From Bacteroidales bacterium (GTDB lineage: Bacteria > Bacteroidota > Bacteroidia > Bacteroidales > UBA932): DNA of 63,447 nt. Location of the stretch: positions 1 through 63,447 of the forward strand of contig JAEETO010000004.1 in the NCBI GenBank assembly GCA_016290385.1, in the 5' to 3' direction. The notes below the pieces were generated by a model that was not told where the DNA came from, made no database searches, and saw nothing but the letters and a program-made list of their open reading frames with translations. Shown one piece after another: positions 34,279 through 41,805 of the stretch (position 1 is the first letter of the stretch; the number at the start of each line of letters is the position of its first letter). A program made the translations under genes and the position numbers.

Positions 34279-35706
34279 ATGATTTTGTTAAGTTTGAAAA
34301 ATCAATCACGAAATACCGTACTTGTGTCCAATTTTGTTACAGCGCTTATCAAGCAGCGGCGAGATGCCAAGAAGGCCGAGCCGGATACCAACGGAAGACT
34401 GAAGGAAATCATTGCCATCCTGAAAAAGTTCAATTACGACCGCGGCATCACGCCGGAGATCACAGTACGGATCCTGCAGGACCTGGGACCTACCTACGTG
34501 AAGATCGGACAGATCGCCTCCCAGCAGACGGACTATCTTCCCCGTGAGTACTGTGATGCCCTGGCTTCGCTGCGCTCGAAAGTGGCGCCCATGGATATTG
34601 CGACCGTCCGGGCCCAGATCGAAAAGTATCTGGGCAAGCCCGTGGACGAACTGTACGCTTCTTTCGACGAAAAGCCTCTGGGATCGGCTTCCATTGCCCA
34701 GGTCCACAAGGCGACGCTGTCCGATGGTACCGTCGTGGCCGTCAAGGTCCGTCGTCCAGGCATCGTGGACACGGTCGCGCGCGACTTTGCCCTCATCGAG
34801 AAGATCCTTCACAAGTTCGTCAAGAAGCCTGTGGGTGGCATCGACCTCGAGAGCTTTATCGTGGAACTCGAGAAAACCTCGATGGCGGAACTGGACCTGA
34901 CCAACGAAGCGAACAACCTGGACCGTTTCTGGAACAACAACAGCGGGCGCGAGCATGTCAAAAGTCCCAGATGCTATCGGGAACTCACCTGCGAGGCCGT
35001 ACTCACCGAGAGTTTTGTATCAGGCAAGGAGGTCAGTGACACGGAATATCTTGACACGCTTGGCGATGATGAGCGCGAACGCATCGCCAACCTGGTTGCC
35101 GACAACTTCGCTTCACAGGTTCTCACGGACGGCTTCTATCACGCCGATCCCCACTCGGGCAACGTGCTGATCCAGGATGATGGCATCGAATGGATCGACT
35201 TCGGCATGATGGGCATCTTGAGTTCGAAGCATCGCCAGCTTCTGATTGACATCGTAACCAGCGTGGTGATGCACGATGCCTACGGTCTCAAGCGGGCGGT
35301 GATGCAGGTCGCACGGCCGAAGGGTGAGATCGACCACGGCGCCATGCTCGAGATGTGCGAAGGCATGTGCAGCCAGTTCTCCGGGACGGATTTCGGTGAT
35401 TTTGAGCTGGGCGACCTCATGGACAGCATTCTCGATTCCCTTCAGGAGCAGAATTACGATGTCGACCCCTTCCTCACCAACCTGGCGCGCGGTATCATCG
35501 CCGTGGAGGGTACTGTCAAGACCCTCAGCCCGAAGGTGAACATCCTGAACGCCTTCATGACGAAGGTGAATATCGGGATGGACATCGACCTGAGCAAACT
35601 GGACAAGGACAGCCTCAAGGACCTGAACCCGGACATCGCCCTGAAACTGATGCAACTTGCCAAGGGTATCACCGAATCCTCGGCCTGTTCTTCGGCCAGC
35701 GCCTGA
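34279..35706 (+). CDS. ABC1/UbiB-family kinase-like protein, C-terminal membrane part deleted
   Basis: Atypical kinase/ATPase of the UbiB/AarF/ABC1 family, linked to quinone synthesis and lipid handling at the membrane. Family motifs: LGPTYVKIGQIASQQTDYLP (KxGQ), GSASIAQVH, AELDLTNEANNL, FYHADPHSGNVL and WIDFGMMG. Its 475 residues lack the usual C-terminal transmembrane helices. Near 35670-35680 the frame breaks: another frame continues ILGLFFGQRLIREMKKDK and stops at 35730-35732, which is the expected end of the family and overlaps the NUDIX start as GTGA. The middle of the tail is therefore deleted with a frame change, and the open frame ends at 35706 in a short Ser/Ala-rich stretch. The kinase core is complete. 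Confidence 0.82.
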   Translation: MILLSLKNQSRNTVLVSNFVTALIKQRRDAKKAEPDTNGRLKEIIAILKKFNYDRGITPEITVRILQDLGPTYVKIGQIASQQTDYLPREYCDALASLRSKVAPMDIATVRAQIEKYLGKPVDELYASFDEKPLGSASIAQVHKATLSDGTVVAVKVRRPGIVDTVARDFALIEKILHKFVKKPVGGIDLESFIVELEKTSMAELDLTNEANNLDRFWNNNSGREHVKSPRCYRELTCEAVLTESFVSGKEVSDTEYLDTLGDDERERIANLVADNFASQVLTDGFYHADPHSGNVLIQDDGIEWIDFGMMGILSSKHRQLLIDIVTSVVMHDAYGLKRAVMQVARPKGEIDHGAMLEMCEGMCSQFSGTDFGDFELGDLMDSILDSLQEQNYDVDPFLTNLARGIIAVEGTVKTLSPKVNILNAFMTKVNIGMDIDLSKLDKDSLKDLNPDIALKLMQLAKGITESSACSSASA

Positions 35707-35728
35707 TCCGGGAAATGAAGAAGGACAA

Positions 35729-36130
35729 GTGAAGAGAATAGAAGTCGTTGCCGCCATCATCCGCAAAGGAGATGCTATCTTCGCGACGCAGCGGGGATAT
35801 GGGGATTTCAAGGACTGGTGGGAATTCCCGGGCGGGAAAATGGAGCCCGGAGAGACACCTGAGGAAGCCCTGGTCCGTGAAATCCGGGAAGAGCTGTCGG
35901 CGGATATCAGCATCGACAAATTCCTCTACACCGTCGATTACGATTATCCCGCGTTCCACCTCACGATGCACTGCTACATGTGCTCACTGCTATGCGAAGC
36001 GCTGCATCTCAATGAGCATGAGGCTGCGCGCTGGCTGAAGGCTGATGAGATCCACAGCGTAAACTGGCTGCCCGCGGATGATGTTCTCCTTCCGAGGATT
36101 GTGCAAGAACTTGAGAACTGTGTCTTTTAG
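35729..36130 (+). CDS. NUDIX hydrolase, MutT-like
   Basis: NUDIX hydrolase of 133 residues. The Nudix box GGKMEPGETPEEALVREIRE, with EELSAD directly after, matches GX5EX7REUXEEXGU except that the last glycine is replaced. The surrounding sequence (KRIEVVAAIIRKGDAIFATQ, then FKDWWEFPGG) is that of MutT-type enzymes that hydrolyse 8-oxo-dGTP. GTG at 35729 is chosen because it starts the conserved KRIEVVAAI and overlaps the ancestral stop of the UbiB gene (GTGA). Confidence 0.88.
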   Translation: MKRIEVVAAIIRKGDAIFATQRGYGDFKDWWEFPGGKMEPGETPEEALVREIREELSADISIDKFLYTVDYDYPAFHLTMHCYMCSLLCEALHLNEHEAARWLKADEIHSVNWLPADDVLLPRIVQELENCVF

Positions 36131-36135
36131 AACCG

Positions 36136-38394
36136 CTAGATATCAAAGGATTTCTTGCAAGGTGCATGGTACTTGAATGCAGGCCAGCCGGGGTCGCCGT
36201 TACGGCAGAAGGCGGTCCAGGCGTCGAGCATCTGTTCGGAAAGCTGATGATCGGCCTCAGTGAAGGGCCGCCAGCTGCGGTCGAGCGTGCCGAACATGTA
36301 CCAGAGCTCTGCGGAATGGAAGGCGCCGGCCCGAGAAGCGGGATGCGCCTCATCAGTAGGCAGCTCGTGAAGGAACTCGTATTCGTACACAGGGAATCCC
36401 AATGAATCGCGGATGGCGCAGAAACGGTCGACGGAGTCTCCTCCCAGACCGGCCATGTCATCTTTGTTGTAGCCGATCAGGATGGGGACCTGCGCCATCG
36501 TGCCATTGAAAAGCGCTTCGTCGAAAGTCTCGGTGAGCACTTTTCCGTCGAGGTGGGGCCAGAACCAGCCGCCCGCCGCAAGGAGCGTCTCCGGAGCGGC
36601 GGCCCTCAGGTCGGCAAGCGTCTCCAGACCGGCCTTGTCCATCACTTCCTTGCCCTGGGCGTCGTAGGTAGCTTGTGTGATTTCCCCGTCGGAAACGAGC
36701 CCCCGCGATCCCAGGCCTCCGCCGCTCTGGATGATGGCACCGGCGATCAGGTCCCGCGACAGGGGAGAGACCAGCAGGTTCTTGACGCTCATGGCACCGG
36801 CACTCTGGCCGAAAATGGTGATCCGGGAAGGGTCGCCGCCAAACGCGCCGATGTTTTCGCTGACCCATTGCAGGGCGGCAATCTGGTCCATCGTGCCATA
36901 ATTGCCCGATTGCCCCTGCTCCTCCGTGAGTTCCGGATGCGACAGGAAGCCCAGGGCGCCGAGCCGGTAGTTGATCGTCACCAGGATGACGCCGCGGCGG
37001 GCCCATTCTTCTCCGTCCATCGTCACCTCATAGCCATAGCCGTTCATGTAGGCGCCGCCGTGAATCCACATGGCGACGGGCAGTTTGGAGTCCGGCTTGC
37101 CGAGGGTGGAGGCCGGCGCCCAGATATTCAGGTACAGGCAGTCTTCGCTTTCCTCCGGTGTGCCTTCCCAGTAGAATTCGTCTCCGTAGAAGGTCCCGGG
37201 CTTGTTGCCGGGTTGCGGAGCGATGGGACCGAAAGTGTCGCAGACGCGCACTCCTTCCCAGGGTGTGACGGGCTGTGGTGACTGCCAGCGTAGTTCGCCG
37301 ACCGGCGCTGCGGCATAGGGAATACCTTTGAAAACCATTACGCCCGGTGTTTGGGCGGGAACACCTTGGACTTTGCCGCCTTCGACGGTCAGGACGGGAT
37401 TTTGGGACTGGCAGGCCGCCAAGACCAGTGTCAGTATCAGGAGCGGCAGAGCGGACAATTTTTTACCGGGGAAGAAGCGGGGCACGCTGCGGCAGTAATC
37501 CGCGTATTCGGGGTACTTGCCGCCGCTGATTTCTTCGGCCAGCGAGGAACTGCCCTGAAAGAGGACGATCAGCAGCAGGGCGCCGATGATGCTCCAGTTA
37601 AGGATGCCCATGCCGGCACCGATGGAGAAGATATAGAATGCCACCCAGGTGCCCTGTTCCGCGAAATAATTGGGATGCCGGCTCCGGCTCCATAAACCCG
37701 TGGTATTGAAGCCTTTATTATAGGGCGCGGGCAGGTCTTCAAGTTTCTGCCCGGCGTTGATCATCGCCCACTTCTTCGTCTGGAAGGCCCATTGCTGCTC
37801 GTCGGCAACGGTTTCCCAGATGATGAAGCCCAGCATCAGGGTGGCGGCGATGCCGTCCACCAAACCAAAAGGCTTGTCGGAGCCCATGGAAACCAGGGCT
37901 GGGAAGGTAGTCATCAGCACCAGGGCGTTCTGGTAAATGGAGATGAATCCCAGATCGAAGAGCGCCCAGGCCCAGCGCTTCCTGAAGGCCGGGCCGGAGC
38001 GGACGATGGCCCAACGGTAATCTTCCGTTCCTTCCCAGAACTTGAGACGGTAGGCTCCTTTGCGTGCGAAGTTGTAGGTGAGCCGGATGCCCCAGATCGT
38101 AGCCAGGACGGCCATGACTACCAGTCGAAGGCTCATGCCGCCCTTTGCGGCGATGATCCAGGTGTAGGCGATGGGCAGCAGGCTCCAGAGTTTGTCCATC
38201 TGGCTGTTGTTGCCGGTGGCTTCGCCCACGATGAAACAGTAGGCCGCACTGCAGGCCGCGATGATGCCCAGAATCTTGAGCGTTTCCAGTTGTGTGGCGT
38301 CCAGCCGCGGACCAACGGTGAAATAGAGGATCGGGCAGACAATGATGGACAGCACCAGCAGCGTGGCCATCAGCGGTATATTCATTTTCTTCAT
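36136..38394 (-). CDS. In-frame fusion: DUF1295 membrane reductase plus type-B carboxylesterase
   Basis: A 752-residue product of two unrelated parts. Residues 1-~310: membrane protein of the DUF1295 family (steroid 5-alpha-reductase/ICMT-like fold) with 6-8 hydrophobic segments and GLWSRSRHPNYFAEQGTW and YCRSVPRFFPGK, the normal C-terminus. Then directly KLSALPLLILTLVLAAC, which is a lipoprotein signal peptide, and a type-B carboxylesterase: GIPYAAAPVGELRW, SEDCLYLNIWAP, elbow FGQSAGA, and GAFHSAELWYMFG with the catalytic histidine. The join is at GGTAAAAAATTG (around 37460-37470), where the stop of gene 1 and start of gene 2 would be expected, so a small indel in the A-run may have fused them. 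The ATG at 38385 is an alternative start. Confidence 0.82.
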   Translation of the reverse strand: MKKMNIPLMATLLVLSIIVCPILYFTVGPRLDATQLETLKILGIIAACSAAYCFIVGEATGNNSQMDKLWSLLPIAYTWIIAAKGGMSLRLVVMAVLATIWGIRLTYNFARKGAYRLKFWEGTEDYRWAIVRSGPAFRKRWAWALFDLGFISIYQNALVLMTTFPALVSMGSDKPFGLVDGIAATLMLGFIIWETVADEQQWAFQTKKWAMINAGQKLEDLPAPYNKGFNTTGLWSRSRHPNYFAEQGTWVAFYIFSIGAGMGILNWSIIGALLLIVLFQGSSSLAEEISGGKYPEYADYCRSVPRFFPGKKLSALPLLILTLVLAACQSQNPVLTVEGGKVQGVPAQTPGVMVFKGIPYAAAPVGELRWQSPQPVTPWEGVRVCDTFGPIAPQPGNKPGTFYGDEFYWEGTPEESEDCLYLNIWAPASTLGKPDSKLPVAMWIHGGAYMNGYGYEVTMDGEEWARRGVILVTINYRLGALGFLSHPELTEEQGQSGNYGTMDQIAALQWVSENIGAFGGDPSRITIFGQSAGAMSVKNLLVSPLSRDLIAGAIIQSGGGLGSRGLVSDGEITQATYDAQGKEVMDKAGLETLADLRAAAPETLLAAGGWFWPHLDGKVLTETFDEALFNGTMAQVPILIGYNKDDMAGLGGDSVDRFCAIRDSLGFPVYEYEFLHELPTDEAHPASRAGAFHSAELWYMFGTLDRSWRPFTEADHQLSEQMLDAWTAFCRNGDPGWPAFKYHAPCKKSFDI

Positions 38395-38398
38395 GATA

Positions 38399-38406
38399 CA
38401 AAAATA
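38399..38406 (-). promoter_or_regulatory. -7 box of the DUF1295-carboxylesterase gene
   Basis: Minus strand TATTTTTG matches TAnnTTTG. It ends only four bases before the ATG at 38394, which suggests a leaderless transcript or use of the second ATG at 38385. Confidence 0.45.
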
Positions 38407-38457
38407 GCTATTTCTGCCAAAAAAATAGCATAAACGAGGAGGTTAAAGATTTCTTGT

Positions 38458-38465
38458 TAACTTTG
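38458..38465 (+). promoter_or_regulatory. -7 box of the GH63-like gene
   Basis: TAACTTTG matches TAnnTTTG; 24 bases separate it from the GTG at 38490. Initiation codons before about 38471 would lie upstream of the transcription start and are therefore unlikely. Confidence 0.55.
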
Positions 38466-38489
38466 CATAAGACCTTTTTCGTGACCAGG

Positions 38490-39743
38490 GTGAAACGATT
38501 TCTCATATTGTCCATGATGACTGCCATCTTCCTTTCCAACGGTTGCAAGCCGCAACCATCCGTCACCGACGAGGAACTTCAGACTGTCCTTACCCAACTC
38601 TCCGATGAATTCACCCGTATCTCGCCGCGCGTCGTCCGTCCGGCCGAAGGATTCCTCAAGTACCCCTACCTGATTCCGGCGGGGTTCTACCAGCAGATGT
38701 GGGATTGGGACGGCTACTTCATGGGCACCTGGTTCATCGGGAAGGGCCGGCCCGAGTACATGCAGTACTGGGCCTTGAACTTCCTGGAAGGCATGGATGA
38801 AAACGGATACGTGGCGGGATGCATGACTACAGAAGGTCCGCGGGTAAAGCGTGGTACCTTCTTCATGAAACCTTTCCTGTCGCAGGGCGTGCTGCGCGCC
38901 AGCCAGGCCATGGGTGACTTCGAATGGGTACGGCCTTATTACGAGCGGCTCTGCCGCGTGCTGGCCTATCGCGACGCGACCCAGCGCGACGAAGCTACGG
39001 GCCTCTATTTTTGGGAGATGGCCTTCCAGAGCGGCGCCGACAATAACCCTGCGTTGAACTATTTCTCGGATGACCGGCGCTCCTTCCTGGCCTGCGACTG
39101 TTCCGCGATGCAGCTGCTGGAGTTCCGCGCACAGGCCGAAATCGCCAACGCCCTCGGCCTGAAGGAAGAAGCCAAGACCTGGAATGCACGCGCTGAAGCG
39201 TTGGCCGGCGCCATCCAGCACCTGCTCTGGTGTGCCGAAGACCAGTGCTACTACAACGTGGACCGCGAGACCGGCGACTTTTACCGCCGCGTCAGCTATT
39301 CGAGCTTCTGGCCGCTCTATGCCGGACTCGCCCCGGAAGCAGACGGACAGGCCATGATCCGGCGCTACCTGCTCAGCGGGCAGCACATGCGTTCGCCGCA
39401 CGGCCTCCGTTCCCTTTCCGCATCCGACCCCGATTACAACAACAAGAACATCATCCTTCCTTTCTCGAACTGGCAGGGACCCATCTGGATTCCCGCACTG
39501 GTGGTCTATGCCGGCGGCATGCTGAACTACGGGTTCAAGGAGGAGCTCCGACCCATCGCCGTGCAGACGGCCCGCCTGCTTTTGAAAGACCTTGATACAT
39601 TCGACACGATGCATGAGAACTACCATGCCGAGACCGGTGAAGGGCTGGCTCCGGCGCCCGACTATGTCGATGCCGACGGACGCTTTATCGGCTTCATCAG
39701 TTGGAATCTATGCGCGGAAAGTGTTCTGCGCAGCTGCCGGTAA
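38490..39743 (+). CDS. GH63/trehalase-like glycoside hydrolase lipoprotein
   Basis: Lipoprotein of 417 residues (SNGC lipobox, Cys19) with an (alpha/alpha)6-barrel glycosidase of the GH37/GH63-like group. Motifs: QQMWDWDGYFMGTWFIGKG near residue 65, where the second Asp of WDWD is the usual acid, SYSSFWPLYAGLAPE, NWQGPIWIPALVVYAGG, and ENYHAETGEGLAPAPDY, whose Glu is the usual base. It lacks the extra domains of large GH63 proteins. The substrate could be an alpha-glucoside; not resolved. GTG at 38490 is chosen because it lies behind the promoter box and gives a normal lipoprotein signal. Confidence 0.8.
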   Translation: MKRFLILSMMTAIFLSNGCKPQPSVTDEELQTVLTQLSDEFTRISPRVVRPAEGFLKYPYLIPAGFYQQMWDWDGYFMGTWFIGKGRPEYMQYWALNFLEGMDENGYVAGCMTTEGPRVKRGTFFMKPFLSQGVLRASQAMGDFEWVRPYYERLCRVLAYRDATQRDEATGLYFWEMAFQSGADNNPALNYFSDDRRSFLACDCSAMQLLEFRAQAEIANALGLKEEAKTWNARAEALAGAIQHLLWCAEDQCYYNVDRETGDFYRRVSYSSFWPLYAGLAPEADGQAMIRRYLLSGQHMRSPHGLRSLSASDPDYNNKNIILPFSNWQGPIWIPALVVYAGGMLNYGFKEELRPIAVQTARLLLKDLDTFDTMHENYHAETGEGLAPAPDYVDADGRFIGFISWNLCAESVLRSCR

Positions 39744-39788
39744 CGGTGTGAATTTTGATTTTTTTCCTTTATACGGAGCAGAAAGTTT

Positions 39789-39932
39789 ATGTTAGTATCG
39801 AATGTCTCTTTGTGGGGTGCAGCCATCGTAGCGTGTTTTGTGCTTGTTGGATCGATCGTCCTTGGCTTCTTCGACAGGAAGATGCTGCGGCGCGTGCTGG
39901 CTGGCGTGATTGCGTTATTGATGATTAAATAG
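39789..39932 (+). CDS. Small membrane protein, 47 residues
   Basis: A short frame starting ATG at 39789 and ending TAG at 39932. It encodes a first hydrophobic helix (GAAIVACFVLVGSIVLGFF), a turn with basic residues (DRKMLRR) and a second hydrophobic helix (VLAGVIALLMIK). This is a helical-hairpin membrane peptide. It sits 45 bases after the glycosidase and six bases before the SGNH lipoprotein gene on the same strand. No family is recognised; small hydrophobic proteins of this kind include toxins and subunit stabilisers. Confidence 0.5.
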   Translation: MLVSNVSLWGAAIVACFVLVGSIVLGFFDRKMLRRVLAGVIALLMIK

Positions 39933-39938
39933 TATGGT

Positions 39939-40874
39939 ATGAAAAAGAACGAACTGCTACTCATCCTGGCGGCTGTACTGCTTGTGGTTTCCTGTGGAAC
40001 CCCGAAAATCTCCTTCCTGGGTGATTCCTATACTACCTTCGAAGGATACATCCCGGAAGGGAATCTCGTATGGTATTACTGTCCGCCTGACACATCCCTC
40101 ACCGACGTGTCTTCCGTAGATCAGACCTGGTGGCACCAGGTCGTAACAAAGGGCGGGTATAAGCTGGACGCCAACGAATCCTATAGCGGGGCCACTATTT
40201 CTTACACTGGGTACGACGGCCTGGATTTTACCGACCGCTCCTTTATTACGCGCCTTCCCCGTGTGGGCAGTCCGGACGTGCTGGTCATCCTGGGCGGGAC
40301 CAACGACTCCTGGGCGGGAGCCCCGGTGGGCGAATTCAAGTATGAGGATTTCCAGACAGAGGATCTGTACTATTATCGACCCGCTCTGGCCAAACTGCTC
40401 CAGGATGCGAAGCAACGGTATCCCAAGGCCCGGCTGCTATTTGTCATGAACTCCGAGTTGCGTGAAGACATCACCGAATCCTCCCAGGAGATCTGCGCGC
40501 ATTATGGCGTTCCTTTCCTCCAGCTTCACGATATCGAGAAGAAAGCCGGCCATCCCAACGTTGAAGGCATGAAAAGCATTGCCACACAGGTACTTTCTGT
40601 CCTGGAATATTCTTTTAAAACCAAAGAAATGAAAACACTCGTAGCCTATTTCTCTGCCACTGGCACGACCGAGGCCGTGGCCAAGGACCTGGCCCAAGTG
40701 GCCGGCGCCACCCTCTATGAAATCAAACCCGAAGTGAAGTACACCTCCGCTGACCTGGACTGGCGCGACAAGCAGTTCCATGCCCAGTATCCGGCCATCA
40801 ACTGGAAGCCAGGCAAGCTGCTGAATAACGCCTCGAAGAAAACGTTGCAGGATTGGGTTGCGAGTAATAGGTAG
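39939..40874 (+). CDS. Chimera: SGNH hydrolase lipoprotein plus shortened flavodoxin
   Basis: 311 residues. Residues 1-~228: lipoprotein (VSC lipobox, Cys19) of the SGNH/GDSL esterase class with [19 protein letters not shown] and the histidine in GHPNVEGM. From residue 231 (ATG at 40629) the chain reads [20 protein letters not shown], a typical flavodoxin start with its FMN phosphate loop, continues to DLDWRDKQ, then jumps to [20 protein letters not shown], the normal flavodoxin end. About 70-90 residues, including the rest of the FMN site, are missing, so no functional flavodoxin is expected. The sequence before 40629 (TTTTAAAACCAAAGAA) looks like an old stop and ribosome site, so fusion may come from a base lost in the T-run. 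Confidence 0.75.
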   Translation: MKKNELLLILAAVLLVVSCGTPKISFLGDSYTTFEGYIPEGNLVWYYCPPDTSLTDVSSVDQTWWHQVVTKGGYKLDANESYSGATISYTGYDGLDFTDRSFITRLPRVGSPDVLVILGGTNDSWAGAPVGEFKYEDFQTEDLYYYRPALAKLLQDAKQRYPKARLLFVMNSELREDITESSQEICAHYGVPFLQLHDIEKKAGHPNVEGMKSIATQVLSVLEYSFKTKEMKTLVAYFSATGTTEAVAKDLAQVAGATLYEIKPEVKYTSADLDWRDKQFHAQYPAINWKPGKLLNNASKKTLQDWVASNR

Positions 40875-40881
40875 AAGCCGG

Positions 40882-40895
40882 TAAATTCGGATTTA
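40882..40895. repeat. 14-bp near-palindrome, copy 1
   Basis: TAAATTCGGATTTA, a near-palindrome, just after the SGNH-flavodoxin gene. The identical 14 bases occur at 62648-62661, also in an intergenic space next to a gene end. Related but inexact forms are TAAATCGAGATTTA near 61422 and TAAATCGGAAT near 57367. Confidence 0.4.
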
Positions 40896-40900
40896 TGGTC

Positions 40901-40924
40901 TGCAGTCAAGATAACTTGCAGTCA
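40901..40924 (+). repeat. Direct repeat upstream of the phosphotransferase gene
   Basis: TGCAGTCA at 40901-40908 and again at 40917-40924, 16 bases apart, followed each time by similar AGATAA/GATAG bases. They lie 24-47 bases before the ATG at 40948 and could be a binding site for a regulator. Confidence 0.35.
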
Positions 40925-40947
40925 GATAGCGATATAAATAATTGCCT

Positions 40948-41805
40948 ATGCAAGCGTATCCACAAGTGGATTTGTCGGCCTGGACGCAAGTGGGCGAAGG
41001 CTATAACGGACAGGCTTTCGTCTCGGACGCACATCCAGGGAAACTGCTCAAGCTCGTGCACGGCACCCTGGCATCGGCCGAAAAGGTTGAACAGGAATTC
41101 TATGCCTCGCAGGCGGCGTTTGAGGCCGGTCTGCCCACGCCCCGGCTATATGAAATCGTACGGAACGGCCAGGAGCACGGCTATATTTCGGAAAAGATAG
41201 AAGGCAAGATATCCTTCTCCCGCCTTTGTGCCGATGCTCCGGAGCGTATCCCCGAATATGCCGCTCTGATGGCCCGATACGGCCACGAACTGCACGCACA
41301 TCCTCTATCTGTGAGTCGCTATGTTCCTTCTCTCAAAACTCTTATGCGGGAGGCCGTAGCCTTTGCTCCCTTTGTGACGCAGGCCCAGAGAAACCGTCTG
41401 GCCTCCCTGGTGGAGGAAATGGCCGATACGGCCACCGCCGTGCATGGAGACTTCCAGCCGGGGAACCTGATCCTGTCTCATGACAAGCCCTACTGGATAG
41501 ACTTGGGCTGGCTGTGCGTGGGGGACCCGGTGATAGACCTGGCCCATCTCTATAAGATGATGATGGAAGACAGTGTCATTCCCGCAGTACAGGACCTGAC
41601 CCATATGACCCGGGAGCAGATGATATCCTTCTGGCAGGCATTCGCCCAAGCTTATACGGGACAGGCCGATCTCTCGGCCCTGGAGAAGAAACTGCGCCCT
41701 TACGCCGCCCTGGATGTAGTGCGCACCTATTTCTTCCATCCCTATGACAATCCCCAGTTCCTTGCCTTCTGCAGGGGACGGATGGATGCGAATTTGGATT
41801 ACTGA
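40948..41805 (+). CDS. APH-like phosphotransferase (TIGR02172 type)
   Basis: Kinase-fold protein of 285 residues of the aminoglycoside/choline-phosphotransferase superfamily. The catalytic loop is AVHGDFQPGNLIL (HGDxxxxN) and the metal site is WIDLGWLCVGDPVIDLAHL. The opening GEGYNGQAFV and ISEKIEGKISFSRL segment match a paralogous family common in gut anaerobes (TIGR02172-like) whose small-molecule substrate is not established. Resistance is not implied. Its 3' end overlaps the convergent GH3 gene by seven bases. Confidence 0.78.
   Translation: MQAYPQVDLSAWTQVGEGYNGQAFVSDAHPGKLLKLVHGTLASAEKVEQEFYASQAAFEAGLPTPRLYEIVRNGQEHGYISEKIEGKISFSRLCADAPERIPEYAALMARYGHELHAHPLSVSRYVPSLKTLMREAVAFAPFVTQAQRNRLASLVEEMADTATAVHGDFQPGNLILSHDKPYWIDLGWLCVGDPVIDLAHLYKMMMEDSVIPAVQDLTHMTREQMISFWQAFAQAYTGQADLSALEKKLRPYAALDVVRTYFFHPYDNPQFLAFCRGRMDANLDY

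Noticed and set aside
40948-41805. Aminoglycoside resistance gene
   Set aside because: Only the general phosphotransferase fold is visible; the family is common in anaerobes without known resistance and has no resistance-gene context.
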